From Methanobacteriota archaeon (GTDB lineage: Archaea; Thermoplasmatota; Poseidoniia; Poseidoniales; Poseidoniaceae): a DNA stretch of 19,360 nt. The position numbers and the translations under genes are program-made. The notes under the pieces were generated by a model. It did not search any database. It was not told where the DNA came from and worked only from the letters and a program-made list of their open reading frames with translations. Of this stretch, positions 13,211 through 19,360 are shown piece by piece. The stretch spans positions 1 to 19,360 of the forward strand of contig PCBQ01000067.1 in NCBI GenBank assembly GCA_002731395.1, given 5' to 3'. How positions within the stretch are numbered: position 1 is the first letter of the stretch; the number at the start of each line of letters is the position of its first letter.

Positions 13211-14299
13211 ATGGACCCCAACGGCCCAAGGATCACCTATGCGGGATACTTGCGTCTAAACGAGTTGCTTGGCTTGCAAGCAGGGCCCGACAGCCACCTT
13301 CCTGCACCCTGTCCCGACGAACAGCATTTCATCGTCGTACACCAAACCTACGAGTTGTGGTTCAAGCAGGTGCTGACCGAACTCGACGCCAGCCTTCGGT
13401 TGCTTGGTCAGCCCTCCGTTCCGGAAGGCGACATCCCTCGCGTCGTGCGCCACCTCGAGCGGGTGTCCGAGATTTTCCGTCTGCTCTCCGCGCAGTGGAA
13501 GGTGATGGAAACCCTTGCTCCACAAGAGTTCCTGGCTTTCCGTGACCGCCTAGGCACGTCATCAGGCTTCGAATCCTGGCAGATGCGAGCCCTCGAATTG
13601 ACCCTTGGTTTGAGCGACGAGCAACGAGTGGAGGGCGTCGATCCCATCGGGCACCTGCGCCGCTTGCATGCGGTCGGCGACATGTCTGATGCGGCCTTGG
13701 CCGATCTCGAGGCTCGCGTGGACGGGACATCGCTGCATGACGTGCTGCTGGCGTGGCTTGGTCGCACCCCCATCGACGGCTCGCTGGCAGAGTCGGATGG
13801 AGATGACGCCGTCGTGACCTCCTTCGTGGACGGTCATCTTTCGGCCATGCGGGGCCACGCCGATGAGGTCATCGCTCGAATGGTCGCTGTTGGTCAGGGC
13901 GAGCCCGCGGCCCTTGAGCAACGGATGTCGGCAGGGGTTGATGGCGCTGCGTCCTTCCTTCGACCAGACGGCGTTGTGGACCGCGCCCGTGCCGGTCTGC
14001 TCTACATTGAGTCCCACCGCCACCTGCCTTTGTTGGCATGGCCACGACGCCTCATCGACACCGTCGTCGAAGTGGAGCAGTCGATGCTCGCCTTCCGCCA
14101 CGCTCACGCCCGCATGGTGGAGCGCATGATTGGACGTCGCATGGGTACCGGAGGGTCCGCAGGTGTGGATTACCTCGATGCCACCACCAAATACCGCATC
14201 TTCACGGAATTGTGGGCGGTGCGCACCATGCTCGTCAAAGAAGCCATGTTGCCGCAGCCTCGTGACGCGGGCTTCTACGGCTTCTCAGGCTCAGACTGA
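13211..14299 (+). CDS. kynA: Tryptophan 2,3-dioxygenase
   Basis: 362 residues; a heme enzyme that opens the indole ring of L-tryptophan with O2 to give N-formylkynurenine, the first step of the kynurenine pathway. ITYAGYLRLNELLGLQ at 8-23 is the conserved N-terminus, and FIVVHQTYELWFKQVLTELD at 40-59 contains the active-site H44. RDRLGTSSGFESWQMRALEL at 111-130 follows, and AFRHAHARMVERMIGRRMG at 294-312 contains H299, which aligns with the heme-ligating histidine. GTGGSAGVDYL at 312-322 binds the substrate carboxylate, and FTELWAVRT at 331-339 completes the signature. The ATG at 13211 is used because the conserved region begins 7 residues in; there is only a weak TATA-like CTTTTCA about 27 bases upstream. 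No kynureninase or formamidase gene is in the window, so the fate of the product is unknown. Confidence 0.93.
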   Translation: MDPNGPRITYAGYLRLNELLGLQAGPDSHLPAPCPDEQHFIVVHQTYELWFKQVLTELDASLRLLGQPSVPEGDIPRVVRHLERVSEIFRLLSAQWKVMETLAPQEFLAFRDRLGTSSGFESWQMRALELTLGLSDEQRVEGVDPIGHLRRLHAVGDMSDAALADLEARVDGTSLHDVLLAWLGRTPIDGSLAESDGDDAVVTSFVDGHLSAMRGHADEVIARMVAVGQGEPAALEQRMSAGVDGAASFLRPDGVVDRARAGLLYIESHRHLPLLAWPRRLIDTVVEVEQSMLAFRHAHARMVERMIGRRMGTGGSAGVDYLDATTKYRIFTELWAVRTMLVKEAMLPQPRDAGFYGFSGSD

Positions 14300-14300
14300 A

Positions 14301-14555
14301 TCACGCATCGTGTGGGTCGATGTCGATGGGGATGAGCTCGTGCTCGTACTCATAGAGCGCGATCTTGAGTGGGTCGAGGACAAAGCGAACGTCTGCTTCC
14401 TCGTTGCCGTGGAGGGAGATCAATTCCTCGCGGAAGGCTTGGCGCAGGTCGTCTTCCTTGGCGAAAAGGGGTGCGCCCATACCAATCTGGAGGGCGCGAG
14501 CACCGATGATTCGGGCACGCTCAAAGCGGGTGTGGAGTCGGGCGGGCTTGACCAT
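14301..14555 (-). CDS. rpoK: DNA-directed RNA polymerase subunit K (Rpb6/omega homologue)
   Basis: 84 residues; a small core subunit that clamps the largest RNA polymerase subunit during assembly. HTRFERARIIGARALQIGMG at 8-27 followed by APL is the diagnostic segment, and DPLKIALYEYEHELIPIDI at 61-79 is the second conserved part. Between them lies a stretch of about 30 residues, charged and partly helical (AKEDDLRQAFREELISLHG), which is longer than the short linker seen in most archaeal RpoK proteins. It ends with an acidic PHDA tail. The gene lies 84 bases after the thioredoxin-like gene on the same strand and its stop nearly touches the convergent dioxygenase stop, separated by one base. 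A 6-bp hairpin with a TTCG loop lies just upstream of the start. The start at 14555 is the only ATG before the conserved part. Confidence 0.88.
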   Translation of the reverse strand: MVKPARLHTRFERARIIGARALQIGMGAPLFAKEDDLRQAFREELISLHGNEEADVRFVLDPLKIALYEYEHELIPIDIDPHDA

Positions 14556-14566
14556 GGGGATGCACC

Positions 14567-14582
14567 TGCGAGCGAACTCGCA
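14567..14582 (-). repeat. Hairpin with TTCG loop in the rpoK leader
   Basis: On the minus strand the arms TGCGAG and CTCGCA pair perfectly around TTCG, ending 11 bases before the rpoK ATG. In RNA this would be a stable UUCG-capped hairpin. It is not a tRNA arm: no acceptor or anticodon partner is nearby. A role in rpoK translation is only a possibility. Confidence 0.4.
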
Positions 14583-14639
14583 AGCCGCCGACCAACAGGG
14601 CCCTCTTGAAGACTTCGTCCAACACTTGGTCTGCAGGCC

Positions 14640-15368
14640 TCAGGATTCTTCCTCGGACGTGACCCGGCGGCTTTCCTTCATGCTGCGCCAAAGCATGACG
14701 CTCGCAGGCGCGCAAGCCCCGACCAGTACCACGGTCAGGAGCGTGAGCTCTACGCCGGATAAGGGCTGAGTGGGTGAATCCGTCGTGGGTTCGGGAGCAG
14801 GAAGCGCCGCTTCGAGTGTTCGTGGCGGTGCGGGATCGTGCAGCGTGACCGTCCAATTCCCGTCCGCGGTTCCTGCGAGGGTCGAACTGACGTTGACGTC
14901 CATGCGATGCGCACCGGCCGGCACATGAACAGAACTGGTCCATGCCGTTGTGTTCTCTGTCAACTCCGAGCGGCTCTCCTCTGTTGCGTTCAAGGCTTCG
15001 TCGAGCCGCAGGGTCATCGTTTCACCCGTCAGGACCGCGTATCCATCAATGACGATGGCTGGGAGGCTAATGAGTCCGTAAAACCCTTCGAAACGCTGGT
15101 AGGAGAGGTTCGAAAAGCCGGCGTCCTGCGGTGAAGGTGCATGCCGAATGACGAGCACATCTGGGCGATCCAGTTCGTCAAGCATCGCCTCCACAGGGCG
15201 GCACGGCTCGCACCAGTCCGCTCCAAAATATTCGACCACGCGCAATGAGGCGTCGGCATCGCAGGTTTCTTCCTCGCAGACGTCCCCAACGGTGGTTGCT
15301 GCGGCCGTGCTCAGACCGGTGCACAGCATCAACGCGACGGGTACCATGAGGAGCAGGGCTCGTTGCAC
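14640..15368 (-). CDS. Membrane-anchored thioredoxin-like protein
   Basis: 242 residues starting at GTG (15368). Residues 1-23 form a signal peptide (QRALLLMVPVALMLCTGLS then TAAA). A thioredoxin-fold domain follows, with VVEYFGADWCEPCRPVEAM at 44-62, where C53 and C56 form the CEPC redox motif, and SLPAIVIDG at 101-109, which supplies the cis-proline. Two extra cysteines, C31 and C36, precede the domain. Residues 145-180 look like a beta-rich domain, then an acidic and proline-rich linker, one membrane span (about 207-227) and a basic cytoplasmic tail. The redox domain is therefore outside the cell membrane. It is divergent from the heme A and heme O synthase genes, which suggests a role in oxidase maturation, for example keeping copper-site or cofactor-site cysteines reduced; that is inference. 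The GTG is supported by a TATA-like box about 25 bases upstream. Confidence 0.82.
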   Translation of the reverse strand: MQRALLLMVPVALMLCTGLSTAAATTVGDVCEEETCDADASLRVVEYFGADWCEPCRPVEAMLDELDRPDVLVIRHAPSPQDAGFSNLSYQRFEGFYGLISLPAIVIDGYAVLTGETMTLRLDEALNATEESRSELTENTTAWTSSVHVPAGAHRMDVNVSSTLAGTADGNWTVTLHDPAPPRTLEAALPAPEPTTDSPTQPLSGVELTLLTVVLVGACAPASVMLWRSMKESRRVTSEEES

Positions 15369-15389
15369 GTCGTGGCCAAGTGGACTGTG

Positions 15390-15396
15390 TTAATAG
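15390..15396. promoter_or_regulatory. Shared TATA-like core of the thioredoxin-like and heme A synthase genes
   Basis: Only 49 bases separate the two divergent start codons, and the only AT-rich island in that gap is TTAATAG (CTATTAA on the other strand). Its centre lies about 25 bases from each GTG, at 15418 and 15368, the distance expected for leaderless archaeal transcripts in both directions. Confidence 0.5.
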
Positions 15397-15417
15397 AGGG
15401 CGTCCACCGGAGTTTGG

Positions 15418-16488
15418 GTGATGACTGCGGGGTGGCGACGTCCCTCCCTTCTCCCGCTTGGTTTGGTTGCGGTGGCCGTCATCATCATCGTGGCGGGAGG
15501 TACCATCCGCATCCTCGATGCTGGCGAGTCATGCCCGGATTGGCCGAAGTGCTTCGGGACGTGGACCTTCGACGTGAGCGAACAGGAGCAATTGCAGTGG
15601 TGGGAAGACAACCCCGAGGCAACAGAGGACACACGCGGCGCCGGTTATACCTACACCACGTTGGAAATTTTCAGTGAGTGGGTCCACCGTCTGCTGGTTG
15701 GACTCGTCGCCGTTCCAATTTTGATCAACGCCCTGTGGATGCACCGATTGAGAAAGACGTATGGCACTCGCGTCCGGAACACGGCCGCCTTGGCCGGTGT
15801 CTTGCTGGTCTTGCAAGCGGGCGTCGGCGCGTTGACGGTCATCTATGACAACCGTGATTGGACCGTTGCCTTGCATTTGTGCATGGCCACCATTTGGACC
15901 TCCACACTGCTGCACCAATACATCGCCATGCGGAAAGTGGAGGGTGTGCCTTGGGGCATGTTTTCGACGTCGGGTGGCTTCCTCGCTCGGCATCGTGCAC
16001 GGACGGATGCCTTCGCTGCCTCGGTGCTGGTCTTGCTTGCGCTTGGCGCCTGGGTGTCATCAACCGCGCCAGGTGCTCAATACAACCAAGCCTGTTCCAT
16101 CGGCTTCCCCGACGGATGGCCAGCGTGCAGGGGCCAATTGCTGCCAACCGTCGACCATACGGGCGTCCTTGTCCAAATGGTGCACCGCATGGGGGCTTTG
16201 GTGGTTGGTCTCCTGTTGGTCCTCGGCGGTGCGCGCATCCGTACCGCCTCCCGGGCCGCCGGTGAACCGATGGCCCTGCACCGTGCTGTGGACATCACGG
16301 CCGGTTTGTGGATGGCGAATCTCCTGGTCGGCGCGGGTTACATCGTCTTCGCCGACGCCGATGGGTTTCCAGAGGGCTTGTCCCTGCTCCACCTTGTGTT
16401 GGGAGTCACCGCGGCCGTGGTCGCCATCTCCGTGACCATGATGAGTCGGCTCGTTTCCCCCGTGGATGGCGGGGGCGAGTCAGAATGA
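15418..16488 (+). CDS. ctaA: Heme A synthase
   Basis: 356 residues from the GTG at 15418, or 355 from the ATG at 15421. It oxidises the C8 methyl of heme O to a formyl group, giving heme A for cytochrome oxidase. It is an integral membrane protein with about eight helices in two related halves. The conserved histidines are H90 in EWVHRLLVGL, H153 in ALHLCMATIW, H256 in QMVHRMGAL and H325 in LLHLVLG. Helix 1 ends in GGTIRILDAGESCPDWPKC, with the cysteine pair C39 and C45 in the first outer loop; C226 and C237 form a second pair in the matching loop of the second half (QACSIGFPDGWPACRGQ). The next gene, heme O synthase, overlaps its stop by 4 bases (ATGA), so the two are translated together. 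Length is typical for the family. Confidence 0.93.
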   Translation: MMTAGWRRPSLLPLGLVAVAVIIIVAGGTIRILDAGESCPDWPKCFGTWTFDVSEQEQLQWWEDNPEATEDTRGAGYTYTTLEIFSEWVHRLLVGLVAVPILINALWMHRLRKTYGTRVRNTAALAGVLLVLQAGVGALTVIYDNRDWTVALHLCMATIWTSTLLHQYIAMRKVEGVPWGMFSTSGGFLARHRARTDAFAASVLVLLALGAWVSSTAPGAQYNQACSIGFPDGWPACRGQLLPTVDHTGVLVQMVHRMGALVVGLLLVLGGARIRTASRAAGEPMALHRAVDITAGLWMANLLVGAGYIVFADADGFPEGLSLLHLVLGVTAAVVAISVTMMSRLVSPVDGGGESE

Positions 16489-17483
16489 CGGAAAACCGTG
16501 CCCTGCCGGCGATTTACATCGACCTGATGAAGCTCAGGGTTGTGATTTTGCTCCAAATCACAGCGGTGTGTGCCATCCTCGTTCACGATCTGTTGGTCCG
16601 TTACGGATCCATTGCCGGCGATCGTACGTGGTTGGACACAGGTATCGCCGTGGGCATCACCCTCGTGGGAGGCACCTTGTCTGCAGGAGGGTCAAACGCG
16701 ATCAACATGTGGTACGACGCCGACATTGACCCGCTGATGTCGAGGACATCAAATCGACCCATTCCCTCCGGGGAGGTTTCTCCGCGCGCTGCGCTGATGT
16801 TCGGACTGATCATCAGCATCGCAGGCAGTGCAGTGTTTCTTTTGGCCCATTGGAAAGCAGCGTTTTGGTCGGCTTTTTCTGTCCTGTTTTACGTCGTGGT
16901 GTACACCATTTGGCTCAAACGACGCTCACCACAAAACATCGTGATTGGGGGCATTGCGGGAGCCACTCCGCCGCTGATCGGTTGGGCGGTCGCAGCCGCA
17001 GACACCGGAGCGCTTGCCGGCATGAATCCACTTGCTCTCGGTTCACCTGTTCCTTGGATGCTGTTTATGCTCATCTTCCTGTGGACGCCTCCGCACTTCT
17101 GGGCGTTGGCCCTCTACCGTTCTGGAGAATACGCCAAGGCGCAGGTGCCGATGATGAACGAAGTCCGTGGGGCAAAAAATACGCTCAACCAATCCAAAGC
17201 ATACTGTGGCTTCCTTTTTCTCCTTGGCTCCGTGCCTTGTTTCTGGCCTGCTTCGGGCATCCCGTTGCTTTGGGCCTTCACCTCAGGCGGCCTCACGGTT
17301 TGGTACGCAAAATCTGTGTGGGACATCGATCCTGAGGAGCCTTTTGATGAAAACGGCCGCATGCCGAAAGCCGCAAAGTCGTTCTTCCGAAGCCTGTTCT
17401 ACCTGGGTTGGATGTTCCTTGCGCTGGTGGCAATTTCAGCGGCACCACCCGGCTGGCTTGGTTTCTTCGGCCCGCTTGACTGA
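16485..17483 (+). CDS. ctaB: Heme O synthase (protoheme IX farnesyltransferase)
   Basis: 332 residues; transfers a farnesyl group to protoheme to give heme O, the substrate of the heme A synthase encoded just before. It is a UbiA-type membrane prenyltransferase. The first aspartate-rich motif is SNAINMWYDADIDPLMSRTS at 70-89, with N71, D78 and D82 expected to bind the magnesium diphosphate, followed by NRPIPSGEVSP. The second conserved region is YTIWLKRRSPQNIVIGGIAG at 140-159 with ATPPLIGW, and the third is LWTPPHFWALALYRSGEYAK at 199-218 with AQVPMM. About eight to nine hydrophobic helices are visible. The ATG at 16485 overlaps the heme A synthase stop; the longer frame to 16308 would lie within that gene. 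Together the genes imply a heme-copper oxidase with heme A or heme O elsewhere in the genome. Confidence 0.94.
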   Translation: MTENRALPAIYIDLMKLRVVILLQITAVCAILVHDLLVRYGSIAGDRTWLDTGIAVGITLVGGTLSAGGSNAINMWYDADIDPLMSRTSNRPIPSGEVSPRAALMFGLIISIAGSAVFLLAHWKAAFWSAFSVLFYVVVYTIWLKRRSPQNIVIGGIAGATPPLIGWAVAAADTGALAGMNPLALGSPVPWMLFMLIFLWTPPHFWALALYRSGEYAKAQVPMMNEVRGAKNTLNQSKAYCGFLFLLGSVPCFWPASGIPLLWAFTSGGLTVWYAKSVWDIDPEEPFDENGRMPKAAKSFFRSLFYLGWMFLALVAISAAPPGWLGFFGPLD

Positions 17484-17545
17484 CACCCCGTCGTTCCGAG
17501 GGTCTGTGGGCCGGTTCAAGCGATGAGTCTTTGAGTCAGGAGCGT

Positions 17546-17550
17546 GAGGT
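17546..17550 (+). promoter_or_regulatory. Shine-Dalgarno site of the secreted protein gene
   Basis: GAGGT lies 7 bases before the ATG at 17558. It supports that start and the correct frame; the preceding ATG at 17523 is out of frame. Confidence 0.5.
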
Positions 17551-17557
17551 TTTGCTC

Positions 17558-19360
17558 ATGGATGCAGAAAGGCTGCCTCGGTGGCGACCGCTGCTTCTGG
17601 TGGGCCTCTTGCTCGCATCGCTCATGGCCACCCTGCCAACGGCCTCTGCTGCATCCGGCGACCTCGCCATGACCAACGGCCTCAGTCCCTTCGAAGGTCA
17701 ATACATCAACGCCTACACGCCGGTCACGCTCCAAGTCCAGGTGACCAACGAAGACATTGGAGGCAGCAGCTCCCCTCGAGACGTGGAATGGGAAGCTTGT
17801 CCTGAGGGTGCGCCAAGCGGCCACAGCCACTGCAGGGAGGGCGCAGGGACGGTTCCTGGCATGCCGACGTTGCAAAGCGTGACCTACACCTTCCCAACGC
17901 AGTGGTCACCCCCCACCTCACACTGGCCAGCAGGAACGGTTCAGGGCAACTACACCGTCGTCTTCTTTTTCTCTGAGGGTGATTTTGACACCAGCGATGA
18001 CACACTGACGATCAACGTCATCGTGACGGAGGAATTCAAGGACATCATCGTTCCAGCGGACCAAGACCCCCGTGACGGCTTGCTCGACGTGGCCAACGAT
18101 GGAGACGGCGCCGTGCTGAACACTAACGTGACCTACCCACGAGCGGGCGAGACCTGGCGTATCGATTACGACGTTTACCTCTGTGGTGGTTGCGACCTCA
18201 ACATGAGTTGGGGATGGCGTTTGATGCATGATTTCGGTGGGGCCCCGATTGCTGAATCCATCACAGACGTCGATTTGACGGGCTACAACTGGGGCGGCCT
18301 GTCCCAACTCAGCCGAAATCTCCCCGCGTTTTCCTACGATGAACCCGGCCGGTACCTGCTCGAATTCGGCGTGTTCAATTCAAGCGGTGACCTCGTCTCT
18401 GCCAACAACGTTGGTAGCGTCTACCTCAGGCTGGACGACACCTCTGACCTCGTTGTGATGGGCTTCATGCCCACGCACAACACACAGGACCCCAATGCAC
18501 CCTACTACTACGGGACCGATGCGATTGTCGCCACGGCCGAAAACCACGGAAACACCACCATTTCTGGACTTTCAATGACGATGACCATCACCGATTTGCT
18601 GGGCAACTTGGACACACAGCAATCGTGTGAACTTCCGCCCCTCGTGCCCGGAGCCGATCACCAATGCCTGTTCGACCTTGATTTCACCGGCCTTGACCGC
18701 CGGATCTCGGTGACGATTCCTGTCGACCTTGGTCTGTGGAACGACGTGAATCCGGAGGACAATGAGGTCACACAAAGTGGTGTGGACATTGAGGTTGGAC
18801 CGATTGGATCGTCCATCAGTCAGTCCAATTCCAACGGCGTGTACACCACGGATGAAACGATGACGTTGATCGCGCGCACATCGGACACGGCTGCTGGTCC
18901 TCTCAACTACACATGGAAAATCAACGGCATCTTTGACCTCGTTCCTGGCGCGAACCACGGTCAAATCATCGAAGTTCCAGTTGACTCCTTGGACCTTGGC
19001 GACCACAGGATTTCGCTCATCGTGCGTGACATCCTGGGTTACACACAATCCAGGTTCCTTGACATCACGGTCCTTCACCATACGGACGTCAACGGAGGTT
19101 TGGCCTACACCGGTCAAGGCGTTAGCATTGATGAGGCCGTCCTCTTGCATGAGGAAAGCCTTCCTCAACTCGGTCTGAATTACAGGGTGGGAAGCGGCAA
19201 GGCGCCGCTAATGCTGCATTCGTTCGGCCTCGAATCTCCTGACGGTCTTGAGCAGGACGTAGGCCTGCTTGACATGTCCATCCAGTTCAACTTAAGCGAA
19301 CTGCTCCCGGACAACATCGATCCCGAAACGGTTGAGCTTAGGGTGCTTCCGAGCATGAAC
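17558..19360 (+). CDS. Large secreted protein with Ig-like repeats, partial
   Basis: 601 codons are open to the right edge of the window, so the C-terminus is missing. Residues 1-31 form a signal peptide (basic start, LLLVGLLLASLMATL, cleavage near ASA-ASG). The mature part is beta-rich and acidic, with few lysines. Repeated Ig- or CARDB-like segments can be made out: about 33-157 (LAMTNG to TLTINVIV), 160-295, 297-413 (DLVVMGFMPTHNTQD to SGVDIEV) and 415-507. Six cysteines sit as likely disulfide pairs within segments: C81/C92, C209/C212 and C357/C370. Several N-glycosylation sequons are visible (NYT at 131, NVT at 190, NMS at 215, NSS at 274, NTT at 332, NYT at 450). The start follows a Shine-Dalgarno motif, 74 bases after heme O synthase. 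It is probably an exported cell-surface or adhesion-type protein; no enzymatic domain is seen so far. Confidence 0.82.
   Translation, partial: MDAERLPRWRPLLLVGLLLASLMATLPTASAASGDLAMTNGLSPFEGQYINAYTPVTLQVQVTNEDIGGSSSPRDVEWEACPEGAPSGHSHCREGAGTVPGMPTLQSVTYTFPTQWSPPTSHWPAGTVQGNYTVVFFFSEGDFDTSDDTLTINVIVTEEFKDIIVPADQDPRDGLLDVANDGDGAVLNTNVTYPRAGETWRIDYDVYLCGGCDLNMSWGWRLMHDFGGAPIAESITDVDLTGYNWGGLSQLSRNLPAFSYDEPGRYLLEFGVFNSSGDLVSANNVGSVYLRLDDTSDLVVMGFMPTHNTQDPNAPYYYGTDAIVATAENHGNTTISGLSMTMTITDLLGNLDTQQSCELPPLVPGADHQCLFDLDFTGLDRRISVTIPVDLGLWNDVNPEDNEVTQSGVDIEVGPIGSSISQSNSNGVYTTDETMTLIARTSDTAAGPLNYTWKINGIFDLVPGANHGQIIEVPVDSLDLGDHRISLIVRDILGYTQSRFLDITVLHHTDVNGGLAYTGQGVSIDEAVLLHEESLPQLGLNYRVGSGKAPLMLHSFGLESPDGLEQDVGLLDMSIQFNLSELLPDNIDPETVELRVLPSMN

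Noticed and set aside
14556..14639. Possible tRNA between rpoK and the thioredoxin-like gene, suggested by a GAGTTCGCTC stretch
   Set aside because: The stem closes on a 4-base loop rather than a 7-base T loop, and no acceptor, D or anticodon arm can be built around it.
18572..19168. Leftward open frame of 198 codons inside the secreted protein
   Set aside because: The forward frame is open for 601 codons with a signal peptide and repeated domains, so this is a shadow.

Overview
The window looks like a chromosomal segment of a marine planktonic archaeon, most likely Marine Group II (Poseidoniales, Thermoplasmatota). The archaeal assignment rests on genes whose forms are typical of archaea: the ADTH synthase/3-dehydroquinate synthase II pair, a GHMP-type shikimate kinase, PurP and the RNA polymerase subunit RpoK. 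A proteorhodopsin, heme O/A synthases (aerobic respiration) and a large secreted protein point to a sunlit, oxic marine habitat. The lineage call is inference; no marker such as rRNA is present.

Layout. Positions 1-1131 (+) hold the tail of a DUF58-like protein and an unrecognised multi-pass membrane protein. Positions 1132-3517 (-) hold chorismate synthase followed by an overlapping aspartate kinase. Positions 3706-4572 (+) hold a proteorhodopsin with its own AT-rich promoter. Positions 4666-7351 (-) hold a tightly packed three-gene operon, ADTH synthase, 3-dehydroquinate synthase II and shikimate kinase. The aromatic genes thus lie on both sides of the rhodopsin gene. Aspartate kinase fits with them because aspartate semialdehyde is a substrate of ADTH synthase.

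Positions 7449-11097 (+) hold the least explained part: a membrane-anchored coiled-coil protein with a YfaP/DUF2135-like domain, a 71-residue two-helix membrane protein, and a 691-residue protein I do not recognise. This is the best candidate here for an undescribed system. It is followed by a DUF6090-like membrane protein (11177-11872) that resembles proteins common in Bacteroidota.

Positions 11991-14299 hold divergent purP (-) and tryptophan 2,3-dioxygenase (+), separated by a TATA box and a perfect 9-bp inverted repeat with a TTCG loop. Positions 14301-15368 (-) hold rpoK and a membrane-anchored thioredoxin-like protein. The latter is divergent from the heme A synthase/heme O synthase pair (15418-17483, +) and appears to share an AT-rich promoter core with it. 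The window ends inside a large secreted protein with Ig-like repeats (17558 onward).

Expression signals follow two styles. Several first genes (rhodopsin, purP, the thioredoxin gene, heme A synthase) have a TATA-like box about 25-29 bases before the start codon, which implies leaderless or nearly leaderless mRNAs. Several genes inside operons have Shine-Dalgarno motifs and overlaps or gaps of only 2-3 bases. No rRNA, tRNA, CRISPR array, insertion sequence or replication origin was seen, and no stretch over 300 bases lacks a gene.
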